A stretch of DNA of 33,554 nt from Streptomyces sp. NRRL F-5630 (GCF_000719475.1 NZ_JOGO01000065.1:1-33554), one strand, 5' to 3'; positions 24,323 through 31,867 are shown, numbered from the stretch's first letter. Numbers and translations are program-made. Notes: generated from the sequence alone by a model not told the origin.

Positions 24323-25143
24323 ACGCCGAGGCCGTCCACAGGGTGGGGATTGCGTTGTGGGCGCTGACCCTGGTCCTTCTCCTGGGAACGCTGTTCGTCC
24401 GCCGCCAGCAAGCGGCTGCGCGGGGCCGTGGTCGGCGGCTGTTCGGTGCGGCGGGTGGCGGCTCCCGGCTCCGTACGGGCATACGGGCGGGACCTGTCAC
24501 GCCCCGGCGGTGGGTGAGCGTCGCGGGGGCGGGGTGCACCGTGTGGGCCTTGGCCGGCGAGACGACGGGTCTGGCCTGCGGGATCGCGGTGGCCCTCCTC
24601 ATGCACCGGTGGATGTGCGCGGACGACATACGCCGGTCGAGGCGCGGGCCAGTGGAGGACGCGAGGCCAAGGCTTTCCTGGCGGCCCCGGCAGCGGGAGG
24701 GCGGGACTCCGGCCGATCTGCCGCTCGCGGCGGATCTGCTCGCCGCCTGCGTGGCGGCAGGCGCGGGGCCCGTGGAGGCGGCGGAAGCGGTGGGTAGCTC
24801 GCTCGACGGGCTGGTCGGGGAGCGATTGCGGCATGTCGCGGCGGAGATCCGGCTGGGCGGGGAACCGGAGCGGGCCTGGGCCGTCTTCGGCTCGCTGCCC
24901 GGGGCGGGCGGGCTCGCGGGCCTGCTCCAGCGCGCCACGATCTCCGGCGCCCCGGTCGCGGCACCGGCCCTGGCACTTGCGGCGGACTGCCGCGCTCGCT
25001 GGGCGCGTACCGCCACCGCGGCGGCGCGGCGGGCCGGGGTGCTCGTGACGGCACCGCTCGGCCTCTGCTTCCTGCCAGCCTTCCTGATCCTCGGGGTGGC
25101 GCCCGTACTGCTGGGGCTGGCGGGGGAGTTGACGCGCCGCTGA
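24319..25143 (+). CDS. tadC: TadC-like inner-membrane platform protein
   Basis: 274 aa, second F-domain protein. Membrane segments at about 9-27, 60-92 and 238-268. The cytoplasmic part has LPLAADLLAACVAAGAGPVE, parallel to the sequence in TadB. GTG 24319 overlaps the tadB stop. The end is followed by a 70-bp gap before the pilin gene, the first break in the chain of overlaps. Equivalent of Rv3657c. Confidence 0.85.
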   Translation: MNAEAVHRVGIALWALTLVLLLGTLFVRRQQAAARGRGRRLFGAAGGGSRLRTGIRAGPVTPRRWVSVAGAGCTVWALAGETTGLACGIAVALLMHRWMCADDIRRSRRGPVEDARPRLSWRPRQREGGTPADLPLAADLLAACVAAGAGPVEAAEAVGSSLDGLVGERLRHVAAEIRLGGEPERAWAVFGSLPGAGGLAGLLQRATISGAPVAAPALALAADCRARWARTATAAARRAGVLVTAPLGLCFLPAFLILGVAPVLLGLAGELTRR

Positions 25144-25216
25144 GTGGAGCGGCGACGAAGGACAGCTCGGCGTGCGGACAGCCCGTCGAGGCGGAAAGGA
25201 AACGAAGGAGTACGTG

Positions 25217-26254
25217 GTGAGGAACAACGTGAAGGCTGTACGGGAGACGCGGGGCAAGGGCGCGGGTACGCGCGGAACGGTCGCGCGGGGCCACACGCCC
25301 GGTAGGAGGCGGGGCCGGGCCGCCGCCAAGGCCAGGACGCGGCGGGACCTTACGAACGAGCGTCTCGTCATCGCTCGTGGCTGCCGCGCTCTCGCTGCCG
25401 GTGCGCGCCAGCGGGGCGCTCCGGGAGATCACGAGTCAGACAATCACCTGAGGGGTGCTCACCTGTCAGCAGGCGCGGTGCCGCGGCCCGATGGGGAGCG
25501 GGCGCCGGGGTGTACGGCGGTGAGCCGGCGCCCGGTGGGGGATGTCTTGAGGGAGGGGCGCTCGGCGGAGTTCCGCTTGGTGAAGCCCGCGAAAGGAGGT
25601 GGCTCAGCGGAGTCGGACGGCTTGGTAAGGGTGGACGGCTCCGCAGGGGGCCGCGATTCCGCAGGGTCGGGCGAGCCCCCGGTGCCCAGCGATCCGGCGG
25701 AGCCCGTGCGTGTAGGGGCGGGTACCGGTCGCAGGAAGGCGAAGGGCCGTGGCCGAAAGCGGCGTAATAGGCGGAGCGTGGAGGGCCGTGCCCCTGTCTC
25801 CGGTCCGCGAAATTCGGCGCCCCCGGGGGTGAGGAAGGCCGGTGACGGCGCCGCGGTGGTTGCCGGGGCCGAGAAGCCGAAGACCGGCCCTCTGCCGGTG
25901 GACGGGGAGAGCGGTGCGGGGCTGGTGCGGGCCGGAGCGGAGTTGGCGCGGGCGCGGCGCCGGGCGGAAGTGCTCGCCCGTCAGCGGTCCACGGTGGACG
26001 GGGGCGCGGATTTTTCCCGGTACCACCGCAGGGACGCGGCGCGCCGGGAGCTGATGCGGCGGCGCATCCGCTGGACCTTGCGGCAGGCGACGAAGGAGGT
26101 GCGGGGGCGGGGCGATCTCGGGATGGCGACCGCCGAGTACGCCGTCGCGCTGCTCGCTGCCGTGGGGCTCGCGACGGTGCTCTACAAGGTCGTCACAGGT
26201 GGGGCGGTGCAATCGGCATTGCAGGCCGCGGTGATGAAGGCGCTCCGTGGGTGA
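25217..26254 (+). CDS. Flp-type pilin (DUF4244-like) with very long basic N-terminal extension
   Basis: Last part: RGRGDLG|MATAEYAVALLA, an Flp prepilin cleavage site with Gly at -1, Glu at +5 and Tyr at +6, followed by one hydrophobic helix. The mature pilin would be 43 aa. Homologues I know are about 65-70 aa in total. Here an excellent AAGGAG (25205-25210) precedes GTG 25217, and the frame is open for 345 codons, giving a leader of about 300 residues rich in Arg, Gly, Pro and Lys. The alternative is ATG 26054 (66 aa, MRRRIRWTLRQATKEV) behind GGGAG at short spacing. Which start is used cannot be decided here; the pilin identity does not depend on it. The stop overlaps the next gene. Confidence 0.7.
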   Translation: MRNNVKAVRETRGKGAGTRGTVARGHTPGRRRGRAAAKARTRRDLTNERLVIARGCRALAAGARQRGAPGDHESDNHLRGAHLSAGAVPRPDGERAPGCTAVSRRPVGDVLREGRSAEFRLVKPAKGGGSAESDGLVRVDGSAGGRDSAGSGEPPVPSDPAEPVRVGAGTGRRKAKGRGRKRRNRRSVEGRAPVSGPRNSAPPGVRKAGDGAAVVAGAEKPKTGPLPVDGESGAGLVRAGAELARARRRAEVLARQRSTVDGGADFSRYHRRDAARRELMRRRIRWTLRQATKEVRGRGDLGMATAEYAVALLAAVGLATVLYKVVTGGAVQSALQAAVMKALRG

Positions 26255-26687
26255 GAGGCGTGGTGCCGGGCGGCGTGCTGTGCGGGCCGCCGCCCGGTGG
26301 CGGCACTCGCTCGGCCGTTCGCCTGCGCGCGGAGGTGACATGGGGATGGTGACGGCGGAGTCTGCGGTGGTCCTGCCTCTTCTCGTGGTGGTGACGCTGG
26401 CCCTGGTGTGGGCCCTGTTCGCGGCGGCGGCGCAGGTGCGGTGTGTGGACGCCGCCGGTGCCGGCGCCCGGGCCGCCGCTCGGCAGGACCCCGAGGCGCG
26501 TGCGGTGGCCACGGCTCGAGGGGTGGCGCCGGAGGGCGCGGAGGTGCGGGTCGAGCGGGAGGGGGACCTCGTACGGGTGACGGTCACGGCCGAGGCGCCG
26601 GGGCCGGGCGGGCTCGGGGTGCGGCTCGGATCCTCCGCCGTGGCGCTCGCGGAAGAGACGGTCGGCACGGGGGAGGTGGCGTCGTGA
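26247..26687 (+). CDS. TadE-like minor pilin
   Basis: 146 aa. Prepilin-like site GDMG|MVTAESAV with Glu at +5, then a hydrophobic segment (about 39-63) and a small extracytoplasmic domain beginning QVRCVDAAGAGARAAARQDP, typical of actinobacterial TadE proteins. GTG 26247 overlaps the pilin stop by 8 nt. ATG 26340 behind GGAGGTGAC is an alternative, but it would leave only two residues before the cleavage site, and the same bases encode the usual Gly-Gly-Asp of these leaders. Equivalent of Rv3655c. Confidence 0.82.
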   Translation: MGERRGAGRRAVRAAARWRHSLGRSPARGGDMGMVTAESAVVLPLLVVVTLALVWALFAAAAQVRCVDAAGAGARAAARQDPEARAVATARGVAPEGAEVRVEREGDLVRVTVTAEAPGPGGLGVRLGSSAVALAEETVGTGEVAS

Positions 26688-27118
26688 ACCTGTCGGGCAG
26701 GACCTGGGTGAGGCACCGGCGGGGTGTGGGGGACCGCGGGGCGGCGACCGTGTGGGCCGTGGCGGTGCTCGCGGTGCTCGGAGTCCTCTTCGGCGGCGCC
26801 CTCGCCTACGGCCAAGTGGTGTTGGCCAGGCATCGGGCCGCCCAGGCCGCCGACCTGGGAGCGCTCGCCGCCGCGGACACGTGGGCGCGCGGGACGGGCG
26901 CGGCCTGCGGCGCGGCCAGGCGGGTGGCCGGGGCGCAGGGCGGTCGGCTCGCCGGGTGCGGGCTGCGCGGGCGGTACGCCGACGTCACCTCGGTGGGGAA
27001 CGTCGGGCCATGGACGGTACGGGTCAGGGCGCGGGCGGGGCCGCCGGTCGGGGCACTGGGGCCGGGCGGTCCTCCGGGGGTGGGGCCGTGGCAGGGGCGC
27101 CCTTCAGGAGTTCGGTGA
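26684..27118 (+). CDS. TadE-like protein of the helicase/secretion neighbourhood
   Basis: 144 aa. GDRGAATVWAVAVLAVLG (16-33) starts a hydrophobic pilin-like helix but has no Glu at +5, followed by ARHRAAQAADLGALAAAD, characteristic of the Rv3654c-like family that sits next to the DExH helicase in actinobacteria. GTG 26684 has GGGAGG upstream and overlaps the tadE stop as GTGA. The last 31 codons overlap the 3' end of the helicase gene on the other strand, and this Gly/Pro-rich tail looks like read-through sequence. Confidence 0.8.
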   Translation: MNLSGRTWVRHRRGVGDRGAATVWAVAVLAVLGVLFGGALAYGQVVLARHRAAQAADLGALAAADTWARGTGAACGAARRVAGAQGGRLAGCGLRGRYADVTSVGNVGPWTVRVRARAGPPVGALGPGGPPGVGPWQGRPSGVR

Positions 27119-29537
27119 GGAGGCGGACGGCGGCCCGTTTGTGGAGGGGTTCGTTGCCGTTGCCGCACTTGGGCGACTGGACACAGGAGGGGCAGCCGGA
27201 GTCGCACTCGCAGGCGGCGATGGCCTCGCGGGTCGCGGTGAGCCACTCGCGGGCGGTGGCGAAGGCGCGTTCGGCGAAGCCGGCGCCGCCGGGGTGGCCG
27301 TCGTAGACGAAGACCGTGGGCAGCAGGGTGTCGGGGTGGAGCGGTACGGAGACTCCGCCGATGTCCCAGCGGTCGCACGTGGCGAAGAGCGGGAGGAGAC
27401 CGATGGAGGCGTGTTCGGCGGCGTGGAGGGCGCCGCCGAGTTGCTGGGGGTGGACGAGGGCCGCGTCGAGCTGGTCGTCGGTGACGGTCCACCACACGGC
27501 GCGGGTCCGCAGGTGGCGCGGCGGCAGGTCGAGCTTCGTCTCGCCGAGGACCTCACCGGTCAGGAGCCGACGGCGCAGGTAGGAGACGACCTGGTGGGTC
27601 ACTTCGACCGAGCCGAAGCACAGGCGGCCCTCGCCCCAGGGGATCGAGCGATCGGTCTCCAGGACGGAGACGGAGGTGGTGTCACGGGCGACGGTCGTAT
27701 ACGGGGGTGACGCCTCCTCGACGAGGGCGACGCTCGCGTCGAGGTCGAAGGTGCGTACCTGGTAGGTGCGGCCCTGGTGGAGGTGGACGGCGCCCTCGTG
27801 GACGGTCGTGTGCGAGGCGGAGGCGTCGACGGTGCCGAGGAGGCGGCCGGTGCCCTCCTCCACGATCTGCACCGGGGGGCCGCCCTCACCGCGGATGTCG
27901 GTGAGGTCGGCGGCGCGCTCCTTGCGGGTCCAGTACCAGGACAGGCTGCGGCGGCGCAGCAGCTTGGCGGACTCGAGTTGCGGGAGCAGCTCGGCGCTCG
28001 CCGGGCCGAACAGGCCCTTGTCCTGCTCGGTCAGGGGCAGTTCGGCGGCTGCCGCGCACAGGTGCGGGGCCAGGACGTAGGGGTTGTCCGGGTCGAGGAC
28101 GGTGGATTCGACGGGCTGGTCGAAAATCGCTTCGGGGTGGTGGACGAGGAAGGTGTCCAGCGGGTCGTCGCGGGCGACGAGAACGGCGAGGGCGCCTTGC
28201 CCCGTACGGCCCGCGCGGCCGGCCTGCTGCCACAGCGAGGCGCGCGTGCCGGGATACCCGGCGATGAGGACGGCGTCGAGTCCGGCCACGTCGACGCCCA
28301 GTTCGAGGGCCGTGGTGGCGGCGAGGCCGAGGAGCTCGCCGGAGTGCAGGGCGCGTTCCAGGGCCCGGCGTTCCTCGGCGAGGTAGCCGCCGCGGTAGGC
28401 GGCGACGCGGGATGCCAGAGCTCGGTCCCGGTCGGCGAGGCGCTCCTTGGCGATGACGGAGATCAGCTCGGCACCGCGCCGGGAGCGCACGAAAGCGACG
28501 GATCTCACACCCTGGAGCGTGAGGTCGGTGAGGAGGTCGGCCGTCTCGGCGGTCGCGGTGCGTCGTACGGGGGCGCCCTTCTCGCCCTGGAGCTCGGTGA
28601 GCGGGGGCTCCCAGAGGGCGAAGACGACCTCGCCGCGCGGGGAGCCGTCCTCGGCGACCTCGGCGATCGGCAGGCCCGTGAGCCGTTGTCCGGCGACGGC
28701 CGGTTCGGCGGCGGTGGCGGAGGCGAGGAGGAAGACGGGCTCGGAGCCGTACCGGGCGCAGAGCCTGCGCAGCCGGCGCAGGACCTGGGCCACGTGGGAG
28801 CCGAAGACGCCGCGGTAGACGTGGCACTCGTCGATGACGACGTACTTGAGCGCCCGCAGGAAGGAGGACCAACGCGGGTGCGAGGGCAGGATGCCCCGGT
28901 GGAGCATGTCGGGGTTGGTCAGGACGTAGTTCGCGTACTGGCGGACCCACTCGCGTTCCTCGACGTGGGTGTCGCCGTCGTAGACGGCGGGGCGCACGGC
29001 GCGGCCGAGCGGGGCGGCGAGCGCGCGCACGGCGCGCCGCTGGTCGGCGGCGAGCGCCTTCGTCGGGGCCAGGTACAGAGCGGTGGCGCCGCGCCCGTTG
29101 GGGGCCTCGGAGCCGTCCAGGAGGGTGGAGAGCACGGGGACGAGGTAGCCGAGGGACTTGCCGGAGGCGGTGCCGGTCGAGACCACGACGGACTCGCCGT
29201 TCAGGGCGTGCTCGGCGGCTCGTGCCTGATGGGACCACGGGTGGTCGATGCCGGCCTCCTGCACGGCAGCGATCACTTCCGGCCGAACCCGATGCGGCCA
29301 GACGGCATAGCTCGCCGGGCGCGGGGGCAGGTGCTCCGTATGAGTGATGCGCTCAGCGCGGCTCGACCCCCCGGCGAGACGGTCCAGAACCGCTCGGGGA
29401 GAGTGCTGTGCGGCCGTGCCCCGAGGGGGCCGGCCGGTCGTGGAGTACGTGGCCATCGACATCGAGTGTGTCACTGGCGCGGCGGACAATGCCCTGAAGG
29501 CGTCGTGCGCGCGTACCGGTAAGTGATTGAATGCCAT
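27024..29537 (-). CDS. MrfA/YprA-type DExH helicase with C-terminal Cys cluster
   Basis: 837-aa superfamily 2 DNA helicase. Motif I STGTASGKS (120-128), motif II DECH (236-239), motif III SAT (273-275) and motif VI QQAGRAGRTGQG are intact. The DUF1998-type C-terminus has CECDSGCPSCVQSPKC, matching the metal-binding cluster of B. subtilis MrfA, a helicase for repair of mitomycin damage; a repair role is inferred. ATG 29537 begins MAFNHLPVR, a start I recall as conserved in Streptomyces, but it has no ribosome site. Codon 6 is TTA, the codon read by the developmental bldA tRNA. The 3' end overlaps the tadE2 gene by 95 bp. The same neighbour pair is conserved across actinobacteria. Confidence 0.92.
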   Translation of the reverse strand: MAFNHLPVRAHDAFRALSAAPVTHSMSMATYSTTGRPPRGTAAQHSPRAVLDRLAGGSSRAERITHTEHLPPRPASYAVWPHRVRPEVIAAVQEAGIDHPWSHQARAAEHALNGESVVVSTGTASGKSLGYLVPVLSTLLDGSEAPNGRGATALYLAPTKALAADQRRAVRALAAPLGRAVRPAVYDGDTHVEEREWVRQYANYVLTNPDMLHRGILPSHPRWSSFLRALKYVVIDECHVYRGVFGSHVAQVLRRLRRLCARYGSEPVFLLASATAAEPAVAGQRLTGLPIAEVAEDGSPRGEVVFALWEPPLTELQGEKGAPVRRTATAETADLLTDLTLQGVRSVAFVRSRRGAELISVIAKERLADRDRALASRVAAYRGGYLAEERRALERALHSGELLGLAATTALELGVDVAGLDAVLIAGYPGTRASLWQQAGRAGRTGQGALAVLVARDDPLDTFLVHHPEAIFDQPVESTVLDPDNPYVLAPHLCAAAAELPLTEQDKGLFGPASAELLPQLESAKLLRRRSLSWYWTRKERAADLTDIRGEGGPPVQIVEEGTGRLLGTVDASASHTTVHEGAVHLHQGRTYQVRTFDLDASVALVEEASPPYTTVARDTTSVSVLETDRSIPWGEGRLCFGSVEVTHQVVSYLRRRLLTGEVLGETKLDLPPRHLRTRAVWWTVTDDQLDAALVHPQQLGGALHAAEHASIGLLPLFATCDRWDIGGVSVPLHPDTLLPTVFVYDGHPGGAGFAERAFATAREWLTATREAIAACECDSGCPSCVQSPKCGNGNEPLHKRAAVRLLTELLKGAPATAPPPEDRPAPVPRPAAPPAP

Positions 29538-29618
29538 GGCGGCTGGCGAACCGTCCCGGGGGCTCAGGCCGAGGTGTCCCGAGGGATGACCGCTCGATAG
29601 CAAGGTGCTGGAGGATCA
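29538..29618. promoter_or_regulatory. Short divergent promoter region, helicase/bldG
   Basis: 81 bp between divergent starts. bldG has GGAGG 5 nt before its GTG. No clear promoter boxes fit here, so the bldG promoters may lie within the helicase gene. Confidence 0.35.
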
Positions 29619-29972
29619 GTGGACCTGTCCCTGTCGACTCGCAATGTGTCCGGCCCCGGTGGCGACCGTACGGTCGTCGAGGTTGGCGGCGAAATCGACG
29701 TTTACACCGCTCCCAAGCTGCGTGAGCAGCTCGTGGAGCTGGTGAACGACGGCAATTTCCACCTGGTGGTCGACATGGAAGGGGTCGATTTCCTTGACTC
29801 CACCGGTCTCGGCGTCCTGGTGGGTGGCCTGAAGCGTGTCCGGGCTCATGAGGGCTCGCTCCGCCTCGTGTGCAATCAGGAGCGCATCCTCAAGATCTTC
29901 CGAATCACGGGCCTGACGAAGGTCTTCCCCATTCACACCTCGGTCGAGGAAGCCGTCGCGGCCACCGACTGA
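29619..29972 (+). CDS. bldG: Anti-sigma-factor antagonist BldG
   Basis: STAS-domain protein of 117 aa, essential in Streptomyces for aerial mycelium and antibiotic production. [15 protein letters not shown] contains the phosphorylatable serine, Ser61 here; by motif it corresponds to the residue reported as Ser57 in S. coelicolor. The unphosphorylated form binds anti-sigma factors and frees their sigma factor. The sequence appears virtually identical to S. coelicolor BldG as I remember it. GTG 29619 with GGAGG 5 nt upstream. Followed after a hairpin by its anti-sigma partner gene. Confidence 0.97.
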   Translation: MDLSLSTRNVSGPGGDRTVVEVGGEIDVYTAPKLREQLVELVNDGNFHLVVDMEGVDFLDSTGLGVLVGGLKRVRAHEGSLRLVCNQERILKIFRITGLTKVFPIHTSVEEAVAATD

Positions 29973-29983
29973 GTTCCGCTCCG

Positions 29984-30005
29984 CCCCGGGCCGCTGGGCC
30001 CGGGG
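29984..30005 (+). terminator. Intercistronic hairpin between bldG and apgA
   Basis: CCCCGGGCC (29984-29992) and GGCCCGGGG (29997-30005) with loop GCTG, 11 bp after the bldG stop. It probably acts as a partial terminator, consistent with the reported separate bldG and bldG-plus-downstream transcripts in S. coelicolor. Confidence 0.6.
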
Positions 30006-30078
30006 CCGGAGGCGGGCCGTCGTCGGGGCTTCCCCTCGGTGCGCCCGCAGGCACGTCCGTACGTCTGAGGGGGACCGC

Positions 30079-30531
30079 ATGGCCACCGTCGAAATCCGCT
30101 TCAGCGCGCTGCCCGCGCACGTCAGGACGGCCCGGCTGGTGGCGGCATCGGTGGCACGTCGCTCCGGTGTCGACGAGGCAGTGCTCGACGAGGTACGCCT
30201 CGCCGTGGGCGAAGCGTGCACGCGTGCCGTGGGGCTGCACCGGAACCACGGGGTGACCGAGCCGGTGAGCGTGCGGCTGATCGAGGCGGAGAACCAGTTC
30301 TCCATCGAGGTCGTCGACCAGGCCCCGCATGCCTCGGTGACGGATGCCACTCCCGGCGCGATGATCCGCGACGACGAGGTGGACACCCAGGGCGAGGACG
30401 AGATGGGCCTCGCCGTGATCAGCGGGCTCGTCGACGACGTGGAGGTCACCACGGGCGAGAGCGGCGGCCGTCTGCGGATGACGTGGCCGGCCAAACCGGG
30501 TGTGCTCGCGGACAGCGGACCGGACGTCTGA
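30079..30531 (+). CDS. apgA: Anti-sigma factor ApgA (RsbW-like)
   Basis: 150-aa HATPase_c-fold anti-sigma factor, partner of BldG. N box LAVGEACTRAVGLH: Glu45 is present, but the usual magnesium-binding Asn is Arg49. The G1 region is VVDQAPH with Asp80, where DxG reads DQA; the G2-like part is MGLAVI (109-114). Binding of sigma factor and BldG is expected from the family. Kinase activity is questionable because of these changes. ATG 30079 has GAGGGGG upstream. Cotranscription with bldG is likely. Confidence 0.9.
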   Translation: MATVEIRFSALPAHVRTARLVAASVARRSGVDEAVLDEVRLAVGEACTRAVGLHRNHGVTEPVSVRLIEAENQFSIEVVDQAPHASVTDATPGAMIRDDEVDTQGEDEMGLAVISGLVDDVEVTTGESGGRLRMTWPAKPGVLADSGPDV

Positions 30532-31018
30532 GACCTCCTCGCGCCGTGCTTGGACGGTTCACGGCCCGCGCCTGAATCATTCATCTGTTGTGCATTGGCC
30601 CCGGCCGGGCTCTTCGGCGCCCGACCGGGCTTTCGCGTACCCGCATCTGAGTCGCCCCCCGGCCGGGCTCCGGGCGCATGGCGTGGTGGGCGCGCCCGTG
30701 TTCGGACCGCGTCCGCGTTCGTAGCGCGTGACAGCCGTACGGGCGTGCGCGCTTCGGCTTCGTGGCGGTGCGCCTCGTCCCGTTCCGGCGGGCCTGGTCT
30801 CGTACCGGCGTGCGCGGCCTCGTCACCGGCGCCCTCGCCTTCGTCTCGGCGCGCTCCTGGCCTCATACGGCTGTGGACAAAGCGCGGAGGGGAGCAGCCA
30901 GGGCGGAGCCCAGGGGGGCGCGCGGAGATGGTCGGCGGCGCCTCTTCGTGCTGGTGAGCCCCCGAAGGCGCGCAGTATGCCGTGAGTCATCTCTCCCGTG
31001 GTGCAAATGGCGCAATAA
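30532..31018. other. Intergenic region between apgA and the small lipoprotein
   Basis: No convincing gene. It holds the apgA terminator (30601-30628) and a single TGTGGACAA (30872-30880), a DnaA-box-like site with no partner 71 bp away. An 55-codon minus-strand frame starting near 31010 has no recognisable family. Confidence 0.4.
30601..30628 (+). terminator. apgA terminator
   Basis: CCGGCCGGGC (30601-30610) and GCCCGACCGG (30619-30628), one mismatch, 8-nt loop containing TTCGG, followed by GCTTTCG. Confidence 0.6.
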
Positions 31019-31044
31019 TGCGCGAACTTCGCGAAGTTCGCGCA
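31019..31044. promoter_or_regulatory. Perfect 26-bp palindrome upstream of the lipoprotein gene
   Basis: Half-site TGCGCGAACTTCG followed directly by its exact reverse complement, 58 bp before the TTG start. The adjoining GCAAATGGCGCAATAATG is unusually AT-rich and is probably the promoter. A dimeric repressor operator is the likeliest reading; no factor can be named. Confidence 0.55.
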
Positions 31045-31053
31045 GGCTCCTCC

Positions 31054-31080
31054 TCGGCCCCGTGTAAGTTCCGGGGCCGA
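31054..31080 (+). promoter_or_regulatory. 5' untranslated-region hairpin
   Basis: TCGGCCCCG (31054-31062) and CGGGGCCGA (31072-31080), perfect 9-bp arms with a 9-nt loop, ending 6 nt before the ribosome site GGAGGGA. Could stabilise the mRNA or attenuate it. Confidence 0.45.
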
Positions 31081-31102
31081 CAGCCATGGAGGGACCGATC
31101 CG

Positions 31103-31684
31103 TTGAGCAAGAAATTCGTGTGCGCACTGTCCGGCGGTGCGGTACTGCTGCTGGCCCTGTCGGGGTGCGGCGATGACAACGACGCCAAGGTCAACGACTG
31201 GGCCAAGACCTTCTGTGGTGACATCAAGCCCGATGTCGAAAAGATCAACTCGGCGACCGCCGCGATCGACAAGCAGACGGCCGACACCAGTAAGCCGGCC
31301 GAGGTCCAGAAGACCGACTCGAAGGCGTTCCAGGACCTCTCGACCGCCTACAAGGGGCTGGCCCAGTCCCTGGACAAGGCGGGGGCGCCGCCGGTGGACA
31401 ACGGCGAGGACATCAAGAGGGACGTGGTCAGGGAGCTGAACGCCAGCTCCGCCTCGTACGCGCAGCTCAAGAAGACCGTCGACGGGCTCGACACGAGCAA
31501 CCAGGCGAAGTTCGCCGACGGGCTCAAGGATGTGGCCGCGCAGCTCGCCAAGATCTCCCGGGGGAGCAACGCCGCGCTCAACAAGCTCCAGTCCGGCGAC
31601 GTCGCCAAGGCGATGAAGAACCAGAAGAACTGCCAGAAGGCCTCGCCCTCGCCCTCGGTGCCGAACGCCTCGCCGTCCACGTGA
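31103..31684 (+). CDS. Small secreted lipoprotein
   Basis: 193-aa predicted lipoprotein. The signal peptide ends with lipobox LSGC (Cys22), followed by GDDND. The mature part is mostly helical and rich in Ala, Lys, Asp and Gln (DWAKTFCGDIKPDVEKINSA and following), ending in a Ser/Pro-rich tail. Two further cysteines, in KTFCGD near 38 and NQKNCQK near 177, may pair. No enzymatic motif; function unknown. TTG start with GGAGGGA 9 nt upstream. A homologue occurs at this position downstream of bldG-apgA in other Streptomyces as I recall. Confidence 0.85.
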   Translation: MSKKFVCALSGGAVLLLALSGCGDDNDAKVNDWAKTFCGDIKPDVEKINSATAAIDKQTADTSKPAEVQKTDSKAFQDLSTAYKGLAQSLDKAGAPPVDNGEDIKRDVVRELNASSASYAQLKKTVDGLDTSNQAKFADGLKDVAAQLAKISRGSNAALNKLQSGDVAKAMKNQKNCQKASPSPSVPNASPST

Positions 31685-31707
31685 CGCTGGGGCGCGTGCG
31701 TTCCGGA

Positions 31708-31829
31708 CGCGTGAGGCCGGGGCGGTGGGCCCGCGTGAGGCCGGACCACGCGGAGTCGGCGCGCGCGGGGTCGGCACCCGGCGCCGGCGACCCGACCGGG
31801 GTGCGGGGGCACAGCTTCGCGTGAGGCCG
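31708..31829 (+). repeat. Three direct copies of CGCGTGAGGCCG
   Basis: Copies at 31708-31719, 31732-31743 and 31818-31829 in the gap between the lipoprotein and methyltransferase genes. Meaning unknown. Confidence 0.4.
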
Positions 31830-31867
31830 TGCCGCGCGTTGTCGGTGGGGCCCGTCACAATGGACGG

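Noticed and set aside
30872..30880. Single TGTGGACAA DnaA-box-like site
   Set aside because: No inverted partner at the 71-bp offset seen in the two dyad elements, so not counted as a third copy.
30823..31287. Minus-strand frame across the lipoprotein promoter, including a 55-codon part starting near 31010
   Set aside because: It covers the 26-bp palindrome and the lipoprotein start antisense; the protein is compositionally random. A ribosome-like GGAGAG abuts the internal ATG too closely.
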